Shown piece by piece: positions 19,433 to 27,432 of a DNA stretch of 32,061 nucleotides. A program made the position numbers and the translations under genes. The notes below the pieces were generated by a model. The model ran no database searches. It had not been told where the DNA came from and was given only the letters and a program-made list of their open reading frames with translations. Every line of letters starts with the position of its first letter. Position 1 is the first letter of the stretch. This DNA comes from Sideroxydans lithotrophicus (GTDB taxonomy: Bacteria > Pseudomonadota > Gammaproteobacteria > Burkholderiales > Sulfuriferulaceae): contig DZDB01000001.1 of NCBI GenBank assembly GCA_022736605.1, forward strand, positions 1 through 32,061, given 5' to 3'.

Positions 19433-20355
19433 CAGCCCGCCAGCGATGCAATCGTCATCAACAACAGCAGCAACAGCCAGATGCCCAGCACGCGCCACAC
19501 CAGGCTGATACTGCTATCCAGATATTGCGGCTCGGCGTGGTCACCCAAGCCCAACTCGGGGCGCTGCAACAGACCGCCTGCGTCATGAATCGGCAAACCC
19601 AGCCGTACGCCCAATGCGCCTGCGCCACTGGCAAGCAGGATACCGTTTTCACGGTCGGGCCAGTCTGCCGCCTGCGTACGCCAGCAATACATGGCGTCTT
19701 CAAAATTGCCCGCCACGGCAAAACTCAGGGCCGACAGACGCAGCGGAATCCAGTTGATGACATGAAACGCGCGCGCGGCGAATTCGCCAAACTGCCCCAC
19801 CGCTTCAATGCTGCCCCATTTGCGCCCGAGGATCGACGCCAGACGGAACAGCACCGCGCCGATCGGCCCCAGTGGTGATAACAGCACGAAACACACAATC
19901 ACACCCAGCATCTGACGGTGCGCACTTTCGAAACAGCGTTCGGCAGTCAGGCGGGCAATGTCGTCGGCGTCGAGCTGGCTGGCATCCAGCCCGCGCCAGT
20001 CCGCCAGCAGTGCGCGCGCAGCCTCAATGTCGCCCGCTTCCAGCGCGCGCGCGATGCGCTCGGTGATCTGGCTGAAATATTTGAAGCCCAGGGTCAAATA
20101 CAGCACCAGCACGCTCCAGCCCCAGGCCAGCAAGGGGCTGAGTTGATGCAGCATGAAATACACGGCGGCCACGCCGATTAAAATCGGCAGTATCGCTGCC
20201 AGCCAGGCCAGCACGCCGTGCTGGTATTGCCCCGCATTCAACTGGCGCTCGATGTATTGGGTGTAGCGGCCAAATGCCACGTAGTGCGGCAGCGGATGCC
20301 CCAACGGGTAGAAATGCTCCAGCAACAGCGCGGCAATCAGGGCAAAGAAAATCAT
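19432..20355 (-). CDS. CobD/CbiB family membrane protein
   Basis: MIFFALIAALLLEHFYPLG..., LYLTLGFKYFSQITERIARALEAGDIEAARALLADWRG, ERCFESAHRQMLGVIVCFVLLSPLGPIGAVLFRLA, SFAVAGNFEDAMYCWRTQA. Confidence 0.82.
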   Translation of the reverse strand: MIFFALIAALLLEHFYPLGHPLPHYVAFGRYTQYIERQLNAGQYQHGVLAWLAAILPILIGVAAVYFMLHQLSPLLAWGWSVLVLYLTLGFKYFSQITERIARALEAGDIEAARALLADWRGLDASQLDADDIARLTAERCFESAHRQMLGVIVCFVLLSPLGPIGAVLFRLASILGRKWGSIEAVGQFGEFAARAFHVINWIPLRLSALSFAVAGNFEDAMYCWRTQAADWPDRENGILLASGAGALGVRLGLPIHDAGGLLQRPELGLGDHAEPQYLDSSISLVWRVLGIWLLLLLLMTIASLAG

Positions 20356-20367
20356 CTGGACACTACG

Positions 20368-20898
20368 TCAGCGAGGAATTTCCACCGTCAGCGTGCCCAT
20401 TTTGTTGATCGCGTCGCCTGCTACATAAACCTCTACCGACGGCATGCGGATATCCTGGCCACTGGGTTTCAGATAGTCATGTAGCGCCTGATAGGCCATG
20501 CTGGGTGCCAACAGCATGCTGGCTTGCACATGCGCACTGAACACGGGTCGTGGTGGCATGTCATCAACCTGCAACGGCGGTTTGACACTCACGCCAGCCG
20601 GTAACAGATAGCCCACCCGCGCGCGCTGCTCGCGCTTTTTGGTAATACGCGGGTCGTCGTAGAGGATGGTGATCGCATTGCCGGGCATAATGCCCTGGGC
20701 ACGCAGTGCATCGGATACTTTTTGCTGCACATCCGGAATTTTGCCGAAATTGCCGATGTGTTCAATGTAAACATAGTGATAATTACCGCTGACGCCAGGT
20801 GTCACGGTAGCCGAGTTGAAGCCGCCCCACCACCAGAACACCACCAGGATGGGCAGCACGAAGGCCAGGCTGAAAGCAAGCCAGTTTTTCTTGATCAA
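20368..20898 (-). CDS. Membrane-anchored GyrI-like / small-molecule-binding domain protein
   Basis: N-terminal TM (LAFSLAFVLPILVVFWWWGG), then YHYVYIEHIGNFGKI...LRAQGIMPGNAITILYDDPRI...VGYLLP pattern of GyrI-like folds. Confidence 0.6.
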   Translation of the reverse strand: MIKKNWLAFSLAFVLPILVVFWWWGGFNSATVTPGVSGNYHYVYIEHIGNFGKIPDVQQKVSDALRAQGIMPGNAITILYDDPRITKKREQRARVGYLLPAGVSVKPPLQVDDMPPRPVFSAHVQASMLLAPSMAYQALHDYLKPSGQDIRMPSVEVYVAGDAINKMGTLTVEIPR

Positions 20899-20950
20899 AA
20901 TACGTCCTTAAACAGCAGAAACACGGTGGGAAGATACCATAACGCCATGC

Positions 20951-20971
20951 CCATTGTCGCGCGTACAATGG
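20951..20971. promoter_or_regulatory. Inverted repeat CCATTGT-N7-ACAATGG overlapping a possible -10 (TACAAT)
   Basis: Perfect 7-bp arms in the divergent intergenic region between 20898(-) and 21006(+). Confidence 0.4.
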
Positions 20972-21005
20972 CCGCAAAACCTCGAACAACAAGGAGATTC
21001 AGAAG

Positions 21006-21959
21006 ATGAAAGCCCTGCTCGCACTGTGTTTTGCCCTGCTGTTTATTTCGCCTTCACAGGCGGCCGACTACGCTGCGGTCAGCGTCAAGGTCACGCCGGT
21101 TAAAGTCGGCACTCATAGCTATTATGTGCAGGGGCTTTCAGGCGCAGCCTCGTCAGAAAATCAGGGCTATATGTCGAATGCCGGGTTTGTTGTCACCCCG
21201 GCTGGCGTGGTGGTGTTCGACACGCTGGGCACGCCGTCACTGGCGGCTGAACTGGTCCGGCAGATTCGCAAAATCACCCATCAGCCGATCAAGCGCGTCA
21301 TCATCAGCCATTATCACGCCGACCATTATTACGGCACCCAGGTATTCAAGGCATTGGGTGCAGAAATCTGGGCGCACAAGAATGGCCGTGGCGCGATCAA
21401 TACCGACGCTGCCGCCGCACGCCTGGCGCAGCGTAAGGAAACCCTGTTCCCGTGGGTCGATGAACACACCAAATTAATGCCCGCCGATATCTGGCTCGAT
21501 GGCGATACCGATTTCGAAATGGGCGGCGTGCATTTTGCGCTGCGCTTCGTCGGCCCGGCGCACTCCGATGAAGACATGGCGATGCTGGTGAAAGAAGACG
21601 GCGTGCTGTACGCGGGCGATCTGGTGTTTAAAGGTCGCGTGCCGTTTGTCGGCGATGCCGACAGCAAAGCCTGGCTGGCCGCGCTCGATAAACTGATTGC
21701 GCTGCAGCCACGCGTGATGGTGCCGGGGCATGGCGGCGTCTCCAACAAGCCGCTGGCCGACTTGACCCTGACGCGCGATTACCTCAATTACTTGCGCGCC
21801 AGCATGGGCAAGGCGGTCAACGACCTGGTACCGTTTGAAGAAGCCTATGCGAGCACAGACTGGTCAAAATACGCCAAATTGCCGGCATTCAAACAGGCTA
21901 ACCGCCCCAACGCCTACAATACTTACCTGCTGATGGAAAAAGAATCGCTCGACAAGTAA
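21006..21959 (+). CDS. Secreted MBL-fold metallohydrolase (paralogue of 4973 gene type)
   Basis: Signal peptide LLALCFALLFISPSQAAD, ISHYHADHYYGTQ, GPAHSDED, YAGDLVF, PGHGG; AAGGAG ribosome-binding site. Confidence 0.86.
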   Translation: MKALLALCFALLFISPSQAADYAAVSVKVTPVKVGTHSYYVQGLSGAASSENQGYMSNAGFVVTPAGVVVFDTLGTPSLAAELVRQIRKITHQPIKRVIISHYHADHYYGTQVFKALGAEIWAHKNGRGAINTDAAAARLAQRKETLFPWVDEHTKLMPADIWLDGDTDFEMGGVHFALRFVGPAHSDEDMAMLVKEDGVLYAGDLVFKGRVPFVGDADSKAWLAALDKLIALQPRVMVPGHGGVSNKPLADLTLTRDYLNYLRASMGKAVNDLVPFEEAYASTDWSKYAKLPAFKQANRPNAYNTYLLMEKESLDK

Positions 21960-21966
21960 GTAACTG

Positions 21967-23259
21967 TCAGCCTTGCAGCTTGCGATAGAGCGTGCGTTCG
22001 CTGACGCCAAGTTTATCCGCCAGCGCGCGGCGGTCGCCACCGTGCTGCGCCAGCGCCCACTGCAAGTAGCGCTGCTCGGCCTGATCCAGCGGCACAATAT
22101 CCATCGGCATGGCACGTTCGCGCAGCTGAAAACCGGTGCATTCCGGGTCCAGATGTTCCGGCAGCAGCGTATCGCCGTCGGCCATGAGACTGGCGCGCTC
22201 CAGCATGTTGCGCAGTTCGCGGATGTTGCCGGGAAACTCGCAGGCGTCGAGTTGCGCCAGCGTGTCTGGATGCAGTTTCAGTTTGCGGCCGGGATTGATG
22301 CGCGTAAGCAGCGTAGCTGCCAGCAGCGGGATATCTTCGCGCCGCTCGGATAGCGCGGGCAGGTGGATCGGAAAGGTGCTGATGCGGTAATACAGGTCTT
22401 TGCGGAAGCTTTCCTGTTCGACCATTTTTTTCAGATCACGGTGAGTGGCTGACACCAGCCGGAAATCGGCGCGCAATACCTCAATGCCGCCGACGCGCCT
22501 GTAAGTGCCGGTCTCCAGCAAACGCAGCAGTTTCACCTGCAAACCCAGCGGAATATCACCCACCTCATCCAGAAACAGCGTGCCGCCGCTGGCGCTCTCA
22601 ACCAGACCCGGCTTGCGCTGGGTTGCGCCGGTAAACGCGCCCTTTTCGTAGCCAAACAACTCGCTTTCAAACAGCGTCTCCGTCACGCCAGAGCAATCCA
22701 CCGCCACGTAAGGCCCGTCGGCACGTCGACTGGCATCGTGCACGGCTTGCGCGACCAGCTCCTTGCCGGTACCCGATTCGCCCAGCAGCAGCACCGCTGC
22801 CTCGGATGGTGCAACGCGCTCAACCAGCCCGAGCATGTGATTAAACGCTGTCGAACGCCCGACCAGCCCGCGTGACGAGGGATGCGCGCTGGCATCGCGC
22901 ACGGTATGCATCATTTCGACGAAATAAATGACCTGACCATCGGCATCACGAATCGGCGTCAACTCAACATCGACGTGTTCTTCACCGCGTGGCGTCTGAT
23001 GCAAATGCAGCACCCGTTGCGGCCGTCCGCTGGCCGCAGCGTGTTTCAGCGGGCACGCCTCGCCAACCTGATCGCACGGCCGGGTGTAGTGATGTGATAC
23101 CTCATAACAATGCCGGCCAACCAGCGACTGCTCATCTCCGTATTCAGCGCGATATGCCTGATTTGCCGCGATGATGGTGTAGTTCTTGTCCATTACGATA
23201 CGCGGCTCGGGCTGGCTATCGAGATAGGACAATAATTCAGGGATATGCGGGATCGACAT
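21967..23259 (-). CDS. Sigma-54-dependent transcriptional regulator with N-terminal PAS domain and Fis-type HTH
   Basis: [15 protein letters not shown] (Walker A), [20 protein letters not shown] (Walker B), C-terminal [27 protein letters not shown] with [21 protein letters not shown]. Confidence 0.93.
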   Translation of the reverse strand: MSIPHIPELLSYLDSQPEPRIVMDKNYTIIAANQAYRAEYGDEQSLVGRHCYEVSHHYTRPCDQVGEACPLKHAAASGRPQRVLHLHQTPRGEEHVDVELTPIRDADGQVIYFVEMMHTVRDASAHPSSRGLVGRSTAFNHMLGLVERVAPSEAAVLLLGESGTGKELVAQAVHDASRRADGPYVAVDCSGVTETLFESELFGYEKGAFTGATQRKPGLVESASGGTLFLDEVGDIPLGLQVKLLRLLETGTYRRVGGIEVLRADFRLVSATHRDLKKMVEQESFRKDLYYRISTFPIHLPALSERREDIPLLAATLLTRINPGRKLKLHPDTLAQLDACEFPGNIRELRNMLERASLMADGDTLLPEHLDPECTGFQLRERAMPMDIVPLDQAEQRYLQWALAQHGGDRRALADKLGVSERTLYRKLQG

Positions 23260-23277
23260 TTCACGGCAATCAGTGTC

Positions 23278-23324
23278 AAAAATGGCAGTTTACCTGTTTA
23301 TTTAAAAAAATTACTGTCATTTTT
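23278..23324. promoter_or_regulatory. Candidate upstream activating sequence: AAAAATGGCAGT ... ACTGTCATTTTT inverted repeat
   Basis: 12-bp arms (23278..23289 and 23313..23324), one mismatch, between the regulator start and the cyd promoter, 115-160 bp upstream of the -24/-12 element. Confidence 0.45.
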
Positions 23325-23437
23325 TGTTTTTTCTCGATGTCGCTGTTGTACTTTGTAACGCATGGAAAGCAAGTTATCAATATAAATTTAATTTAAATTC
23401 ATATAGATAATATATTTTTTAAAATGTATTACCTACT

Positions 23438-23453
23438 TGGCACTGAGGTTGCT
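23438..23453 (+). promoter_or_regulatory. Sigma-54 (-24/-12) promoter of the cyd operon
   Basis: TGGCACTGAGGTTGCT: matches TGGCACG-N4-TTGCW except one base, with invariant GG and GC separated by 10 bp; preceded by AT-rich DNA and divergent from an RpoN activator. Confidence 0.75.
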
Positions 23454-23582
23454 TTGCAGCATCACAATGCAGCTTTGCGACGCTATGTCACAGCTACAAA
23501 CCATGATACGGAATATCCATAATCATCCTGTGCGTATATAGTAAGCATCGACATGCTGGTAATTTTGAACAGGAGCCTTTGT

Positions 23583-23768
23583 ATGCGCGACATATGGCAT
23601 CACCCCCTGAGCCGGGAGATTCTACTCATCCTGATCGTAAAAATTTCGCTGGTTTTTGCGATCTGGTGGCTATTTTTTCGCGCACCCGAAACGGCACCGC
23701 TTTCACCCGAGCAAGTGAGCCAGGCCATGTTGCAATCCAGACCCGCAGTCGATCAACACAAGGAGTAA
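23583..23768 (+). CDS. cydP: Cytochrome bd oxidase putative small subunit CydP
   Basis: MRDIWHHPLSREILLILIVKISLVFAIWWLFFRAPE: single-TM protein directly upstream of cydA; ATG at 23583 after AGGAG. Confidence 0.75.
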   Translation: MRDIWHHPLSREILLILIVKISLVFAIWWLFFRAPETAPLSPEQVSQAMLQSRPAVDQHKE

Positions 23769-23774
23769 TACCCC

Positions 23775-25370
23775 ATGATCAGTACCGAACTGGTAGACAT
23801 ATCGCGGCTGCAGTTTGCCGTCACCGCGCTGTACCACTTTTTGTTTGTGCCCCTAACTATCGGGCTGGCAGTGATGCTGGTCGCGATGGAGCTGACCTAC
23901 GTCACCACCGGACGCCCGATATACAAGGACATGGTCAAGTTCTGGGGCAAGCTGTTCGGCATCAACTTCGCGCTCGGCGTCACCACTGGCATCACCATGG
24001 AGTTCCAGTTCGGCACCAACTGGGCGTATTACTCGCACTACGTCGGCGATATCTTTGGCGCGCCGCTGGCCATTGAAGGCTTGATGGCGTTCTTCCTCGA
24101 ATCCACTTTCATCGGCCTGTTTTTCTTTGGCTGGGACAAGCTCAGCAAATGGAAGCACTTCATGGTCACGGTATTCATGGCGCTGGGTTCCAACCTGTCG
24201 GCACTGTGGATATTGATCGCCAACGGCTGGATGCAGAATCCGGTCGGTACCGAATTTTCCTTCATCACCATGCGCATGGAAATGACCGATTTCTGGTCCA
24301 TCGTATTCAATCCGGTGGCGCAGGCCAAGTTCGTCCACACCGTGTCGGCCGGGTATGTCACTGCGGCGCTGTTCGTACTGGGCATTTCCAGCTATTACCT
24401 GCTCAAGGGTCGCGATCTCGATTTTGCCCGGCGTTCGTTCCGTATCGCAGCCGGTTTCGGCTTTGCCTCGGCATTGTCCGTCATTGTGCTGGGGGATGAA
24501 TCCGGTTATAGCGTTGGCGAGGCGCAACACACCAAGCTCGCGGCGATGGAAGCCATGTGGCATACCGAACCGGCACCAGCGCCATTCACGCTGTTTGCGC
24601 TGCCCAACGAAAAAACCCAGACCAACGAATATGAAATCCAGATTCCTTACGCCATGGGTCTGATCGGTACGCGCTCCATCAGCAAGACCATCCCTGGCAT
24701 TGCCGAGATCAAGGAAAAAAATCGCGCCCGCATCATCAACGGCATGATTGCGGTCACCGCGCTGGAACAGCTGCGCAAAGACAAAACCAATGCCACCGCG
24801 CTGGCGACATTCAACGCCCACAAGGTCGATCTGGGCTTCGGTCTGCTGCTGAAGAAATATACCGAAGACGTATCGGCCGCAACGCCAGCGATGATTCAGC
24901 AGGCGGTAGACAGCACCATCCCGAAAATCGCACCGATGTTCTGGAGCTTCCGCATCATGGTAGCGCTGGGCTTCCTGTTCCTCATATTGTTCAGTTTCGC
25001 GCTGCTCTATTCGATCAAAGGCAACTTTATCGAAAAGCGCTGGCTACTGCGCTGGGCGCTGTGGTTCATCCCGATGCCTTGGGTCGCGATCGAGCTGGGT
25101 TGGATCGTTGCCGAGTATGGCCGTCAGCCGTGGAGTATTTACGGTGTACTGCCAACTCACCTGTCGGTATCCAGCCTGACCCCCGGCAATGTATACGCGT
25201 CACTCGCAGGTTTTGTCGCTTTCTACACCGTGCTGCTGATCGTCGAAGTGTATTTGATGGCGAAATACGCGCGCCTGGGACCAGCCAGCCTCGGCACCGG
25301 CCGGTATCACGGTGAAACAAAACATGGCGGCGGCACTATTCCTGTCGGCGCACCCGCTGACAAGGCATAA
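23775..25370 (+). CDS. cydA: Cytochrome bd ubiquinol oxidase subunit I
   Basis: DISRLQFAVTALYHFLFVPLTIGL, TGITMEFQFGTNWAYYSHYVGDIFGAPLAIEGLMAFFLESTFIGLFFFGW, GWIVAEYGRQPWSIYGVLPTHLSVS. Confidence 0.98.
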   Translation: MISTELVDISRLQFAVTALYHFLFVPLTIGLAVMLVAMELTYVTTGRPIYKDMVKFWGKLFGINFALGVTTGITMEFQFGTNWAYYSHYVGDIFGAPLAIEGLMAFFLESTFIGLFFFGWDKLSKWKHFMVTVFMALGSNLSALWILIANGWMQNPVGTEFSFITMRMEMTDFWSIVFNPVAQAKFVHTVSAGYVTAALFVLGISSYYLLKGRDLDFARRSFRIAAGFGFASALSVIVLGDESGYSVGEAQHTKLAAMEAMWHTEPAPAPFTLFALPNEKTQTNEYEIQIPYAMGLIGTRSISKTIPGIAEIKEKNRARIINGMIAVTALEQLRKDKTNATALATFNAHKVDLGFGLLLKKYTEDVSAATPAMIQQAVDSTIPKIAPMFWSFRIMVALGFLFLILFSFALLYSIKGNFIEKRWLLRWALWFIPMPWVAIELGWIVAEYGRQPWSIYGVLPTHLSVSSLTPGNVYASLAGFVAFYTVLLIVEVYLMAKYARLGPASLGTGRYHGETKHGGGTIPVGAPADKA

Positions 25371-25381
25371 GGGAGAAAAAC

Positions 25382-26518
25382 ATGGACTACGAAAGCCTGA
25401 AACTCATCTGGTGGTTGCTGGTCGGGGTATTGCTGATTGGTTTTGCCATCATGGACGGTCACGATATGGGCGTCGGCACACTGCTGCCCTTTGTCGGCCG
25501 CAACGACCTGGAACGCCGCGCTGTCATCAATACCGTCGCACCGCACTGGGAAGGTAACCAGGTCTGGTTTGTCACGGCAGGCGGTGCTATTTTCGCCGCC
25601 TGGCCGCTGATCTACGCCACCGCCTTTTCGGGATTCTACTGGGCCATGATGGCGGCGTTATGGGCGCTGTTTTTCCGTCCGGTCGGCTTTACCTACCGCT
25701 CAAAAATCCATAACGCGACCTGGCGCAGCACCTGGGACTGGGGGCTGTTCATCGGCGGCGCGGTGCCACCGATCATCTTCGGCGTGGCGTTCGGCAATCT
25801 GTTGCTGGGCGTGCCGTTCCAGTTCGACGACACGTTGCGTTCCAGCTACACCGGCACGTTCTGGCAACTGCTCAACCCGTTCGGCCTGCTGGCGGGCGTG
25901 GTCAGCCTGTCGATGCTGACCTTCCAGGGTGCCAATTACCTGATGCTGCGTACCGAGGGCGACATCTATCGTCGCGTGCGCACCGCCAGCCTGATTTTTG
26001 GCGTGGCCACGCTGGTGACATTTGCACTGGCTGGGTTGTGGATCATGAAAGGTATTGATGGCTACGTCATTACCAGCCACATTGACCCCAACGCCCTGCC
26101 CGACCCCATGGATAAAACCGTGGTCAAGACAGCGGGTGCCTGGATGAGTAATTACACCACCTACGCCTGGGCTAAATGGATTCCCATCGGCACCTTCATC
26201 GCCATCGCACTGGGCATCGTGTTTTCCCGCCTGCACAAGGCGGGGCTGGCTTTCGTCGCTTCGTCAATCACCTGCGCCGGCATCATCGGCACCGCCGGTG
26301 TGTCGATGTTCCCGTTTCTCATGCCATCCTCGTCCGATCCGCGTTCCAGCCTGACAGTATGGGATAGCGTGTCGTCGGAACTGACGCTGGGCGTGATGCT
26401 TGGTGCGACCGTGGTGTTCATGCCGTTGATCATTTTTTACACTTCATGGGCGTACAAGGTGATGTGGGGCAAGGTCACCACCGATTTCATCAAAGCCAAT
26501 GACCACTCTGTTTATTAA
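25382..26518 (+). CDS. cydB: Cytochrome bd ubiquinol oxidase subunit II
   Basis: MDYESLKLIWWLLVGVLLIGFAIMDGHDMGVGTLLPFVGRNDLERRAVINTVAPHWEGNQVW. Confidence 0.98.
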   Translation: MDYESLKLIWWLLVGVLLIGFAIMDGHDMGVGTLLPFVGRNDLERRAVINTVAPHWEGNQVWFVTAGGAIFAAWPLIYATAFSGFYWAMMAALWALFFRPVGFTYRSKIHNATWRSTWDWGLFIGGAVPPIIFGVAFGNLLLGVPFQFDDTLRSSYTGTFWQLLNPFGLLAGVVSLSMLTFQGANYLMLRTEGDIYRRVRTASLIFGVATLVTFALAGLWIMKGIDGYVITSHIDPNALPDPMDKTVVKTAGAWMSNYTTYAWAKWIPIGTFIAIALGIVFSRLHKAGLAFVASSITCAGIIGTAGVSMFPFLMPSSSDPRSSLTVWDSVSSELTLGVMLGATVVFMPLIIFYTSWAYKVMWGKVTTDFIKANDHSVY

Positions 26519-26541
26519 TCGAGATTGCCAGAAAGCCTCCG

Positions 26542-26952
26542 ATGAATTCTGCTTATTACGCATTGCCGCTGATGCTCGCGCTGACCGGCGCCGAAGCCGC
26601 CACCCTTAACGTGGCGCTGGAGGGCGTCAAGGCTGGCGGCGGCAAACTCACCGTGCTGCTCTATGAGCGTGCCGAAGGCTTTCCCAAGGAAGCGCGTGCC
26701 AGCCAGCGTTTTGTGCTGCCACAAGGCAAAAACACGCTCGCCATAGACGGCCTGAAACCGGGGCAGTACGCGGTCATGGCCTATCATGACGAGGACGGCA
26801 ACGGCGAACTGAACCGCCTGTTTGGCATGATTCCGCAAGAAGGCTGGGGCTTGTCGAACAACTCCAAAGTCAGCGGCAAACCCGCGTTCAAGGATGCTGC
26901 CGTCACGCTGGCTGAACCCGACAGCGCCATTACCATTCACCTTAACTATTGA
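26542..26952 (+). CDS. DUF2141 domain-containing periplasmic protein
   Basis: Signal peptide then LNVALEGVKAGGGKLTVLLYERAEGFPK...LKPGQYAVMAYHDEDGNGELNRLFGMIPQEGWGLSNN, the DUF2141 pattern. Confidence 0.85.
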   Translation: MNSAYYALPLMLALTGAEAATLNVALEGVKAGGGKLTVLLYERAEGFPKEARASQRFVLPQGKNTLAIDGLKPGQYAVMAYHDEDGNGELNRLFGMIPQEGWGLSNNSKVSGKPAFKDAAVTLAEPDSAITIHLNY

Positions 26953-26964
26953 AGGAGAACCATC

Positions 26965-27084
26965 ATGTGGTATTTCGCCTGGATCCTCGGCGTCAGCATG
27001 GCCGTATTGCTCGCCTCAATGGCCGCCACCATGTGTGACGCCAAAGACTGCGCACTGGACGCCGCGGATCGCAGCAAACACTGA
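26965..27084 (+). CDS. cydX: Cytochrome bd oxidase small subunit CydX
   Basis: 39 aa MWYFAWILGVSMAVLLASMAATMCDAKDCALDAADRSKH; MWYFAWILG is the CydX hallmark; GAAGGAG ribosome-binding site; below the ORF track size cutoff. Confidence 0.9.
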   Translation: MWYFAWILGVSMAVLLASMAATMCDAKDCALDAADRSKH

Positions 27085-27090
27085 TCAAGC

Positions 27091-27378
27091 ATGACTTCGA
27101 TCTTATTCAAACATCGCTGGGGGCGGTGGGTTTCCCTCGCGGCTGCAGCCAGCCTGGCGCTGGCGATTACCGCCTATCCACGCGGTCTGATGCATGGTGG
27201 CGTGGCACTGGATCACGGCCTGCTCAGCCTGCTGATGTGGGGCATGTCAGCCGGATTCGTGCACGGTGTCGGCTTCGATCCGGACAACCGCTGGTTGCGC
27301 CTGTTACTCGGCCCGCTGGCTGCCTGGCCGTTGCTGCTGCTGGGGTGGGTTCTCTTTATACGTAACTATCTGGCTTGA
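27091..27378 (+). CDS. ybgE: Cyd operon protein YbgE
   Basis: 95 aa, AITAYPRGLMHGG...LSLLMWGMSAGFVHGVGFDPDNRWLRLLLGPLAAWPLLLLGWVLF; follows cydX. Confidence 0.85.
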   Translation: MTSILFKHRWGRWVSLAAAASLALAITAYPRGLMHGGVALDHGLLSLLMWGMSAGFVHGVGFDPDNRWLRLLLGPLAAWPLLLLGWVLFIRNYLA

Positions 27379-27432
27379 TATTGAGCCAGTTGACCGCATT
27401 CTTTGCGTATACGACTGAAAAAGGTGAAGCAC

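Noticed and set aside
23853-24821. 322-aa minus-strand ORF opposite cydA
   Set aside because: Antisense shadow of highly conserved cydA; composition typical of reverse-frame ORFs in GC-rich DNA.
27370-27389. CTGGCT-N8-AGCCAG hairpin at the ybgE stop
   Set aside because: 6-bp stem without T-tract; could be an mRNA processing site but not supported as a terminator.
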